Assembly: GCA_019247235.1 (NCBI GenBank)
Contig: JAFAPG010000166.1
Coordinates: 1 to 5,661 of the forward strand
DNA: 5,661 nt
Origin: Acidobacteriota bacterium
Lineage (GTDB): Bacteria; Acidobacteriota; Terriglobia; Terriglobales; Acidobacteriaceae
Reading direction: 5' to 3'
How positions within the stretch are numbered: the first letter of the stretch is position 1; the number at the start of each line of letters is the position of its first letter. A program made the position numbers and the translations under genes. The notes under the pieces were generated by a model. That model did not search any database and was not told where the DNA came from. It saw nothing but the letters and a program-made list of their open reading frames with translations. Shown here one piece after another: positions 1 to 4,962 of this stretch.

Positions 1-247
1 GCGTACGTTGCTCGCTCACCTCTTGTAAGGTCGAGAACGTGCTCATTCGCGGTCGATCGGCAGGAATTTCGGTGTGCGCGATCCAAGCGCCATTGCAGAA
101 CCGATAAAAGTCATTGCCGGGCTTGACGGATCGATCCATGTCGGCCAGTCTGATACCATGCGTGGTCTCGAGTAGGGCGGGCTGTGCCTGACAGAAGGCA
201 AGCATCAGAGTTGACCACAGCAGGAACTTCTTACTAGAAAGCTTCAC
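1..247 (-). CDS. M13-family zinc metallopeptidase (neprilysin/PepO-like), N-terminal part only
   Basis: The first 82 residues of an exported peptidase are present and the rest lies beyond the left edge. The start is a GTG with a strong GAGGAG ribosome site seven bases upstream; the next in-frame ATG, residue 15, would cut through the signal peptide. Residues 1-21 form a signal peptide: Lys-Lys, then a hydrophobic stretch FLLWSTLMLAFC, with likely cleavage near Ala21. Residues 41-55 read VKPGNDFYRFCNGAW, followed by IP-A-D-R at 61-65. This is the typical N-terminal signature of M13 peptidases (D-V-P-G-D-D-F-Y-x-Y-x-N-G-x-W, then I-P-x-D). Known members are large proteins of about 650-700 residues with HExxH and ExxxD zinc motifs near the C terminus, not visible here, so catalytic competence cannot be judged. 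They cleave oligopeptides in the periplasm or extracellularly. The gene follows yvcK in the same direction after 113 bases and may be read through from it or have its own promoter; I saw no convincing promoter. Confidence 0.88.
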   Translation of the reverse strand, partial: MKLSSKKFLLWSTLMLAFCQAQPALLETTHGIRLADMDRSVKPGNDFYRFCNGAWIAHTEIPADRPRMSTFSTLQEVSEQRT

Positions 248-254
248 GGGCAAT

Positions 255-260
255 CTCCTC
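255..260 (-). promoter_or_regulatory. ribosome binding site of the M13 peptidase (GAGGAG)
   Basis: GAGGAG on the minus strand lies seven bases before the GTG at 247-245. It decides the start codon, because no ATG is placed correctly behind it and translation from here yields a complete signal peptide. Confidence 0.75.
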
Positions 261-360
261 GATAAGCTAAGCTCAATGGAGAGCGGCCGCATCTGGCGCG
301 TGCTGACGCCCAGCCCCGCGTACACCGATCGCCTCGGCACATCCGCTCGCCTCCCGTGAT

Positions 361-1458
361 TCACGAATGCAGCTCTTGGCAGCGCGCATTGATGACCAGT
401 TCAAGCAGATCCTTGGTCAGGCGGTCTACGGCGTGTCGCGCCACCGCATCCTCGAATAGATAGTCTCCCAACACCGGACAGATCCCCATGGCTTGAATTG
501 CGTCCAAGTCAGCGACAATTTGGGTTGCACCCTCGAGCGCGTATTTAGCCTTGAGAGCGTCTGAGGGAGGGGTCCGATTGATAAGCGTGTAGTCGAAAAG
601 CTGCTTGCCGGCGTGCGCATTCAAGGCGCGAATGTGATCGGCGGCGGTGCGTCCTAGGCTTTCATTGGCCTGGGTCATCAGATTGCAGACGTAAGCTTTA
701 ATGGCGCGCGATTTCTGAATGGCCGCGGGAATACCGCGCACCAGGAGATTAGGAATCAAACTGGTAAAAAGCGAGCCCGGACCGATAGTGATCAGGTCGG
801 CGCGGGAGATGGCCTCGAGAGTTTGCGGCAACGGCTCAGGATCGGGAGGTATTAGGAAGAGCTCTTCGATGCGGCCTTTGCTGGCGGTGATATTGGTTTC
901 ACCTCGCACTCTGGTTCCATCCTGCATCAACGCCTCAAGCTCGATATTCGATGTCGTCGCAGGATAAATGTGGCCGCGTGTGAGCAGAATTTCCGAGGAG
1001 AGGCGAACCGCTTCGCTGAAGTCTCCGGTCAATGACGTCAGGGCGGCCAGGAATAAATTGCCGAAACTATGACCTTCAAGACCCGTACCTTTGGCAAACC
1101 GGTGCTGAAAGAGCTTGGAGAGTAAGGCTTCATCCCCCGACAGGGCGACGATGCAATTGCGCACATCCCCGGGCGGGAGCATTTGGAACTCCTTGCGCAA
1201 TCGTCCGCTCGAACCGCCATCATCGCTGACCGTAACTACGGCACAAAGTTCGGAGATGGCGAACGAGGGAGAGGGTGTAGGGTCGGCCTGCCGGTCGCCT
1301 GGGACCCCGGCGCTCGCCTGCGCCTCCCTTCGCAGTCCCGCCGATACGTATTGCTTGAAACCCTTGAGCAGAGTGGATAGGCCGGTGCCGCCCCCGATGG
1401 CGACTACACGCAGTCCTGAAGGAGGCATGCTAGGCTGCCCTGCACTGAAAGCAGACAT
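361..1458 (-). CDS. yvcK: YvcK-type gluconeogenesis factor / UDP-sugar-binding protein (CofD-like fold)
   Basis: This is a full-length member of the YvcK family (YvcK/CofD-like Rossmann fold). Family members bind UDP-N-acetylglucosamine or related UDP-sugars in the cytoplasm. In Bacillus subtilis YvcK is needed for growth on gluconeogenic carbon sources and for normal cell-wall synthesis. Visible motifs are the glycine-rich loop GGGTGLS at 22-28, VSDDGGSSGRLR at 77-88, PPGDVRN at 95-101, GHSFGNL at 129-135, TIGPGSLFTS at 224-233 and VCNLMTQANES at 257-267, all in family order. It is 365 residues against about 320 for the Bacillus protein. The excess is mostly an insertion at about residues 38-70, rich in Ala, Pro and Ser, between the first strand-helix unit and the VSDDGG strand. 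The start is uncertain: ATG at 1458 has no clear ribosome site, whereas Met11 (1428) follows an AGGG-containing stretch; both precede the first conserved strand. The gene lies six bases after a TPR gene, so translational coupling is likely. No rapZ or whiA neighbour is seen. Confidence 0.95.
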   Translation of the reverse strand: MSAFSAGQPSMPPSGLRVVAIGGGTGLSTLLKGFKQYVSAGLRREAQASAGVPGDRQADPTPSPSFAISELCAVVTVSDDGGSSGRLRKEFQMLPPGDVRNCIVALSGDEALLSKLFQHRFAKGTGLEGHSFGNLFLAALTSLTGDFSEAVRLSSEILLTRGHIYPATTSNIELEALMQDGTRVRGETNITASKGRIEELFLIPPDPEPLPQTLEAISRADLITIGPGSLFTSLIPNLLVRGIPAAIQKSRAIKAYVCNLMTQANESLGRTAADHIRALNAHAGKQLFDYTLINRTPPSDALKAKYALEGATQIVADLDAIQAMGICPVLGDYLFEDAVARHAVDRLTKDLLELVINARCQELHS

Positions 1459-1464
1459 GTGTAT

Positions 1465-2058
1465 CTAGCCGAGTTCCCCGACCTCTGGCTCAGGAGGAAG
1501 CGGATTTTCGGCCCCGGGATCGGGATAGAGCAACTCGGTAAAACGCGGATCTTCAGAAAGATTTTGAAAATCGGAGTCGTTGCGCGCCTGAAATCGCAGC
1601 GCCGGATTGAGTCCAATGGCGCGAGCTAGGTTCTTCAGCGAGTCTTCGGCATGACCTGTTAGGCAATCAAGCGCCGCCAATCCATAGGCGACGTAGTCGG
1701 CTTTAGGAACTTGCTTGGAAAGTTTTTCCAAATGCTCGCGGGCGCTAACATAATCTCCCAGGTTGATCAGCGACACAATATAGTCATAGTGCTCTTCGCT
1801 AGTCTTGAACTGGATCGCGTCGCGCTCGAGCTGCTGATTGCACGCATTCAAATGCACGCTGGCGCGGTCGGCCAGCTCATGGTGGGAGCTGGACGCGACT
1901 TTTTGCAGCAGGCCCTTAGCCTTGTCGTACTTATGTTCCTGCATGGCGCGCAGCCCAGCTTCATAAGACTGCAGTAGCTGGCTAAATTCAGGATCATTCA
2001 CCAGCGTATGCTTGGCTGTAGGTTTTTGAACCATCTGAAGAATTTTTCCTGGAGACAT
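1465..2058 (-). CDS. Tetratricopeptide-repeat (TPR) protein, probably cytoplasmic
   Basis: A 197-residue protein without signal peptide or membrane segment. Residues about 26-75 (YEAGLRAMQEHKYDKAKGLL and following) and about 88-150 have helical hairpins with TPR-like small and aromatic residue spacing (G-x-Y-x-x-A-x-x-x-x at 101-110; A-L-D-C-L-T-G-H at 128-135). Residues about 150-178 carry the tail N-P-A-L ... A-R-N-D-S-D-F-Q-N-L-S-E-D-P-R-F-T-E-L-L, which resembles the 'TPR end-of-group' pattern (D-x-D-F-x-x-L-x-x-D-P-R-F). The C terminus (180-197) is acidic and Pro-rich, probably disordered. TPRs mediate protein contacts; the partner is unknown. Start: ATG at 2058 has no ribosome site, while in-frame Met9 (2034) follows AGGAAAA, so the real protein may be eight residues shorter. 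It ends six bases before yvcK and is almost surely its operon partner, which makes a role connected with YvcK possible but unproven. Confidence 0.85.
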   Translation of the reverse strand: MSPGKILQMVQKPTAKHTLVNDPEFSQLLQSYEAGLRAMQEHKYDKAKGLLQKVASSSHHELADRASVHLNACNQQLERDAIQFKTSEEHYDYIVSLINLGDYVSAREHLEKLSKQVPKADYVAYGLAALDCLTGHAEDSLKNLARAIGLNPALRFQARNDSDFQNLSEDPRFTELLYPDPGAENPLPPEPEVGELG

Positions 2059-2109
2059 TGAAGCATCGTGGCTTGTTTGTGTGGTTTAGGTTTTCATCGC
2101 TGAAGCACG

Positions 2110-2127
2110 GCTCAATGCTCGCTCAAT
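2110..2127 (-). repeat. tandem direct repeat of ATTGAGC upstream of the TPR gene
   Basis: On the minus strand ATTGAGC occurs twice with an 11-base centre-to-centre distance, close to one helical turn, in the gap between the CxCxC gene and the TPR gene. Such spacing suits two copies of a binding site on the same DNA face. The unit is short, so chance remains likely. Confidence 0.25.
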
Positions 2128-2130
2128 TTT

Positions 2131-2589
2131 TCAATTCATCGAGGCTGCCGAATCGAGATTTATGTTTTTCCAGTCTCCGCGAATAATGCCTTGGCGAATT
2201 TCGCCGGCCGTCTTGTGCTGCTTATTCATTTCATACGAATAATAAAGTTCTTTCATGCAGGTGGAGCATTCCGCCCCGTGCGTGTTCTCAAAGCAGCTGT
2301 GCAGGCTCTTATGGCCCATGCGGTCGCAGTAGCAAAAACAGGGCTGTTGGTAAATGACTTTCTCAATTTTTGCGGCCAATTCGTAAGCGTGCCCCTGAAA
2401 AGCATACTGGTCGTTCGAGCCCGAGAGCTGAGCCCGGGTCAAGAGCGGCGGCAGCTTTTCCCCGCGTGGGGGAGGCCCGGAGTTGAAGGCCGGAATCCCG
2501 CTTTCGGAGTCGGCCGAGATACCCCAAGGCGCGGAAAACGCACAGGTCACAGAAACGATCAAGGCCAGCAGCAACCTGCGCTTTAACAT
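2131..2589 (-). CDS. Exported CxCxC cysteine-motif protein (PCYCGC / CYCXC family)
   Basis: A 152-residue exported protein. The start at 2589 is chosen because GAGGAG lies four bases upstream and translation begins directly with a signal peptide (MLKRRLLLALIVSV, likely cleaved near Ala20 or Ala26). A longer open frame reaches 2670 but adds 27 residues ahead of the signal peptide with no ribosome site. The mature part has a Pro-rich linker at about 33-50 and then the cysteine core: P83-C84-F-C86-Y-C88, G92-H93-K94-S95-L96, C99-F, H104-G105-A106 and C108-x-x-C111. This order matches the family of unknown function with the PCYCGC motif, also called CYCXC; here the Tyr is Phe and the Gly is Tyr. 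Six clustered Cys plus His93 and His104 suggest metal binding or redox chemistry outside the cytoplasm (inference). Some relatives are annotated as selenoproteins (from memory); here all six are ordinary TGT/TGC codons. It has no proper lipobox. It is upstream of the TPR gene by 72 bases. Confidence 0.88.
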   Translation of the reverse strand: MLKRRLLLALIVSVTCAFSAPWGISADSESGIPAFNSGPPPRGEKLPPLLTRAQLSGSNDQYAFQGHAYELAAKIEKVIYQQPCFCYCDRMGHKSLHSCFENTHGAECSTCMKELYYSYEMNKQHKTAGEIRQGIIRGDWKNINLDSAASMN

Positions 2590-2593
2590 GGAA

Positions 2594-2599
2594 CTCCTC
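2594..2599 (-). promoter_or_regulatory. ribosome binding site of the CxCxC protein (GAGGAG)
   Basis: GAGGAG on the minus strand, four bases before the ATG at 2589-2587. It fixes the start at the signal-peptide methionine rather than the longer open frame. Confidence 0.7.
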
Positions 2600-2602
2600 A
2601 GA

Positions 2603-2618
2603 CGCGTATTGTAACGCG
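2603..2618 (-). promoter_or_regulatory. candidate -10 box (TACAAT) enclosed by a perfect inverted repeat
   Basis: The minus strand reads CGCGT-TACAAT-ACGCG. The five-base arms are perfectly complementary and the six-base centre differs from TATAAT at one position. Transcription would begin near 2601, giving a very short leader with the ribosome site at its 5' end. No good -35 hexamer sits 16-18 bases upstream, so the promoter would be weak or activator-dependent. The arms could be an operator. The site is small and chance is not excluded. Confidence 0.35.
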
Positions 2619-2698
2619 AATTTGCCATGGACGCACCCAACGGCGGAGAGCTGCGGGTGGTCCGGATCACAGGCTGGCCGATGCCGGCAGCTCACATC

Positions 2699-2704
2699 TA
2701 TACT
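2699..2704 (+). promoter_or_regulatory. candidate -10 box (TATACT) for the DinB-fold gene
   Basis: TATACT matches TATAAT at five of six positions and lies about 57 bases before the ATG at 2761. The region 16-18 bases upstream is GC-rich and only weakly like TTGACA, so the assignment is tentative. Confidence 0.3.
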
Positions 2705-2728
2705 GCAGCCGCTAACCGAAGAGGCTGC
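2705..2728 (+). repeat. inverted repeat / possible leader hairpin before the DinB-fold gene
   Basis: GCAGCC (2705-2710) and GGCTGC (2723-2728) can pair as a six-base GC-rich stem with a twelve-base loop. It lies just downstream of the TATACT candidate -10 box, so it would form at the very 5' end of the message. No T-run follows, so it is not an intrinsic terminator. Confidence 0.35.
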
Positions 2729-2760
2729 TTCTAGTCACATAGAGAGGAGGAGATGGGAAG

Positions 2761-3288
2761 ATGAAACAGGCTCTGCTAGTGGCAATTGTCGCATTGCTTC
2801 CGGCCTATGCCCAGGAGCAAAATTCCGCGCCTACGCTCAAGAGCATTCTGCTCGAGCAGTTACGTTCCACCCACAATTCGGCGGAATGGTTTGTTCCTGC
2901 CAACACTGCCGTCGAAGGTCTCACGGCTGAGCAGGCCAATTGGAACGATGGCAAGGGAAATCACTCGGTCGGCCAGTTGGCAAGGCATCTGGTGTTTTGG
3001 AATCGCCGGGAGCTCGCGAAATTCAAGGGCGAAAAGCCCGAAGCTTACAGCGGCAACAACGATGACACTTTCAAGTTCGATAAGGATGAATGGAACACCT
3101 TGGTTCGGCAGTTAGACGAAGTTATGGCGGAGTGGGAGAACGCGGTTACAGCTGCCGAGGACGAGAAGCTCAAGTCCTGGTACTCCACCATCGCTAAAGT
3201 TGGCACTCACAATGCCTATCACATTGGGCAAATGATCTACGTCCGGAAGGAACAAGGGTCATGGAATCCCGACAAAGGAGTTAAGTGA
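2761..3288 (+). CDS. Exported DinB-superfamily protein (four-helix metal-binding fold)
   Basis: A 175-residue protein starting at ATG 2761 behind a long purine-rich ribosome site (AGGAGGAG at 2745-2752). Residues 1-17 are a signal peptide with likely cleavage after A-Y-A17. The mature part has the DinB/YfiT-like layout: a first helix at about 25-45, the segment H68-S-V-G-Q-L-A-R-H76-L at the end of the second, and a C-terminal helix with H150-N-A-Y-H154-I-G-Q. His76, His150 and His154 would be the three metal ligands typical of this superfamily (one His, then HxxxH). Superfamily members include metal-dependent thiol transferases such as bacillithiol transferases, and many of unknown role; there is no DNA-damage polymerase relation despite the name. 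An export signal is unusual for the fold in its better known cytoplasmic members. The gene lies 63 bases before the HExxH gene in the same direction and may share its transcript. The enzymatic activity is not predictable here. Confidence 0.87.
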   Translation: MKQALLVAIVALLPAYAQEQNSAPTLKSILLEQLRSTHNSAEWFVPANTAVEGLTAEQANWNDGKGNHSVGQLARHLVFWNRRELAKFKGEKPEAYSGNNDDTFKFDKDEWNTLVRQLDEVMAEWENAVTAAEDEKLKSWYSTIAKVGTHNAYHIGQMIYVRKEQGSWNPDKGVK

Positions 3289-3351
3289 GGCCTAACCCGG
3301 CCAGCCTGGCTGCGGCTTGTTCATTCCTACAATCCCCAGTATGGTTATGAG

Positions 3352-4896
3352 ATGTTCGATCGCGCGCGCCTGGTGCCGACTCGCCGGCTGCTTTTCTTCA
3401 CCTTTGGCTTCTCGCTTGCCTTTTGCGCTAGAGCGGAAGTTCGGTCGAGCTGGGTCGTCTCGAGGCAAGGTCAATTCATCGGCGGGCAAACCGCGGGTGT
3501 CCCCCAAGATGAGCCCAGCCCTCCTAAGCCAGCTTCGCCGAGCGCAAGCGAACCTCAAACCGCGCAGGGGAAGCCCGAGGAATCGAAGATCACGCCTGAA
3601 CAGGCGAAAGAATTGTTTCGTGATGTTGACACCATCCTGGATTTTGCCAGCAAAGACACCTCGCTGGTCAAAAGACGGGAGATCAAACGGCGCCTTGCCA
3701 GCCGTGACGAGGTGGTCAGCTATCTCAAGAAAAATATGGCGGAAGATAAGGACGTGCAACGCTTGCGGCGCACCGAGTTGGTGCTCAAGAAATTCGGGCT
3801 TCTGCCCAAGAACTTCGATTTGCAAACTTTCTTGGTGAATTTGCTGGAGGAGCAAGTAGCTGGCTACTACGACGCTAAGACAAAGACGGTCAATTTGCTG
3901 GACTGGGTATTACCTGACCTGCAACGCCCGGTGCTCGCTCACGAGCTGACGCACGCGCTGCAGGACCAGTCATTTGGGCTGGACAAGTGGTTGAGAAAGG
4001 GCAGCGAAGACCTGGATGCCAAAAAGAAGATTACCGCCGACGACATTGTGGCCGATGAGAATAGCGAAGCCCGCCAGGCTGTGGTCGAAGGCCAGGCGAT
4101 GGTGGTTCTGCTCGATTACATGTTGGCGCCCATGCACCGCAGCGTGGCCGATTCACCCGACATCGTAAATACACTGAACGAGGACATGCGCGCCGGAACT
4201 CCAGATTCGGTGCAATACCGCAACGCCCCCATTTTTCTGAAAGAGTCCTTGACCTTCCCCTATCGCTATGGAGTGGAATTCGAGGCAGAACTATTGCGGC
4301 GAGAGGGAAAAGAAAAGGCTTTTGACGAGCCTTTCCAAAAACCCCCGCGAACCAGCCGCGAGATCATGGAGCCCGATACCTATATCGCCGGCGAACATCT
4401 TCCCCCACTACCGCTGCCCGATTTCAAGAGGCTTTTTGCCGGCTATGAGCGCTTCGATGTTGGTGCCATCGGCGAATTCGATGTGGATGTGTTGGCCGAG
4501 CAATACGCCGGGGAAGCTGCCGCGCTGCGTATCTATCCCCATTGGCGCGGTGGGTACTATTATTCGATGCATAGCAAGCAAAATCCCACCGGGACGCTGG
4601 CTTTGGTGTTCGTGTCGCGCTGGGCAAGCGCGAAGTGGGCTCAACAATTCGCTGCCATTTACGCCCGTGGCGTTCAGCAACGCTATAAGAAGATGGAACT
4701 AGAACGCCAGAGCAACCTGCCTGCCGATGTTAAGAATCTCGAGAGTCTCGGGGGAGATCACACCTGGTCGACCGAGGAAGGGCCGGTCACCTTGGATGTG
4801 CAGGGTGATACGGTTCTGGTTATGGAAAGCCTCGAACCTGCGGTTTCTGAGCAGTTCCGGCAGGCCGCCCTAGGGTCAAACCCAGCTTCCCATTGA
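3352..4896 (+). CDS. Exported HExxH zinc-metallopeptidase-like protein of unnamed family
   Basis: A 514-residue protein with a signal peptide (Arg11-Arg12, LLFFTFGFSLAF, likely cleavage after A-R-A28) and a Pro/Ser/Ala/Gln-rich linker at about 50-80. The segment E166-E-Q-V-A-G-Y-Y-D is followed by A196-H197-E198-L-T-H201-A-L-Q-D, a classic HExxH zinc-binding and catalytic motif. A probable third ligand is Glu246 in A-V-V-E-G-Q-A, 45 residues after His201, as in gluzincin-type peptidases. Later blocks F302-P-Y-x-Y-G, K330-P-P-R-T-S-R-E-I-M-E-P and a C-terminal domain at about 365-510 are regular and probably structural. The overall order resembles little-studied families with HELTHALQDQ motifs, including archaeal Hvo_1808-like surface proteins (from memory). 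The substrate is unknown; it probably acts in the periplasm or at the cell surface. ATG 3352 has only a weak ribosome site, so its translation may depend on the DinB-fold gene upstream. Confidence 0.87.
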   Translation: MFDRARLVPTRRLLFFTFGFSLAFCARAEVRSSWVVSRQGQFIGGQTAGVPQDEPSPPKPASPSASEPQTAQGKPEESKITPEQAKELFRDVDTILDFASKDTSLVKRREIKRRLASRDEVVSYLKKNMAEDKDVQRLRRTELVLKKFGLLPKNFDLQTFLVNLLEEQVAGYYDAKTKTVNLLDWVLPDLQRPVLAHELTHALQDQSFGLDKWLRKGSEDLDAKKKITADDIVADENSEARQAVVEGQAMVVLLDYMLAPMHRSVADSPDIVNTLNEDMRAGTPDSVQYRNAPIFLKESLTFPYRYGVEFEAELLRREGKEKAFDEPFQKPPRTSREIMEPDTYIAGEHLPPLPLPDFKRLFAGYERFDVGAIGEFDVDVLAEQYAGEAAALRIYPHWRGGYYYSMHSKQNPTGTLALVFVSRWASAKWAQQFAAIYARGVQQRYKKMELERQSNLPADVKNLESLGGDHTWSTEEGPVTLDVQGDTVLVMESLEPAVSEQFRQAALGSNPASH

Positions 4897-4897
4897 G

Positions 4898-4925
4898 CCG
4901 ACACGCGAGCGTATTTCTGTATAAT
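4898..4925 (+). promoter_or_regulatory. candidate sigma70-type promoter of mtnP
   Basis: A perfect TATAAT -10 box (4920-4925) is preceded by CCGACA (4898-4903; four of six positions of TTGACA) at a 16-base spacing. It lies just after the stop of the HExxH gene. Transcription would start near 4932, about 30 bases before the mtnP start. This suggests that mtnP is transcribed independently of the genes to its left. Confidence 0.6.
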
Positions 4926-4934
4926 CACCGGTTC

Positions 4935-4949
4935 ATGCGAATGCCGTAG
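4935..4949 (+). other. four-codon open frame before mtnP (ATG-CGA-ATG-CCG-TAG)
   Basis: A minimal reading frame encoding Met-Arg-Met-Pro would sit at the extreme 5' end of the predicted mtnP transcript, out of frame with mtnP (frame +2 relative to it). It has no ribosome site of its own and is probably fortuitous. It matters mainly because its ATGs could mislead start-site prediction. Confidence 0.2.
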
Positions 4950-4952
4950 GTC

Positions 4953-4960
4953 GAGGAAGG
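4953..4960 (+). promoter_or_regulatory. ribosome binding site deciding the TTG start of mtnP (GAGGAAGG)
   Basis: GAGGAAGG lies with its GAGG core six bases before TTG 4963-4965. In this frame there is no ATG or GTG between the in-frame stop at 4894-4896 and the ATG at codon 17, which lies after the conserved GIIGGSGLY loop. The site therefore supports TTG as the start. Confidence 0.75.
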
Positions 4961-4962
4961 CT

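Noticed and set aside
280..320. GCGT-GCTG-ACGC hairpin between yvcK and the M13 gene as a terminator
   Set aside because: The stem has only four pairs and is not followed by a T-run on the minus strand.
1115..1468. 117-codon plus-strand open frame opposite yvcK
   Set aside because: It lies fully antisense to conserved YvcK motifs and encodes no recognisable protein.
2191..2586. 131-codon plus-strand open frame opposite the CxCxC gene
   Set aside because: Antisense shadow of a gene with a signal peptide and a conserved cysteine core on the minus strand.
2590..2670. 27-residue N-terminal extension of the CxCxC protein
   Set aside because: It would bury the signal peptide and has no ribosome site, while GAGGAG stands just before the ATG at 2589.
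3292..3312. CAGCC-T-GGCTG palindrome after the DinB-fold gene as an intrinsic terminator
   Set aside because: The loop of one base is too short, the stem cannot form properly and no T-run follows; the next gene is in the same direction.
3317..3838. 173-codon open frame on the plus strand, overlapping the HExxH gene in another frame
   Set aside because: Composition is Arg/Ser-rich as expected of an out-of-frame reading of GC-rich coding DNA; the overlapping frame has clear family motifs.
3292..3855. 187-codon open frame on the minus strand over the start of the HExxH gene
   Set aside because: It is antisense to a gene with a signal peptide and recognisable motifs; its product has no recognisable domain and no convincing ribosome site.
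4893..4898. TTGAGC as the -35 box of the mtnP promoter
   Set aside because: It is 21 bases from the TATAAT box, too far for a sigma70-type promoter; CCGACA at 16 bases fits better.
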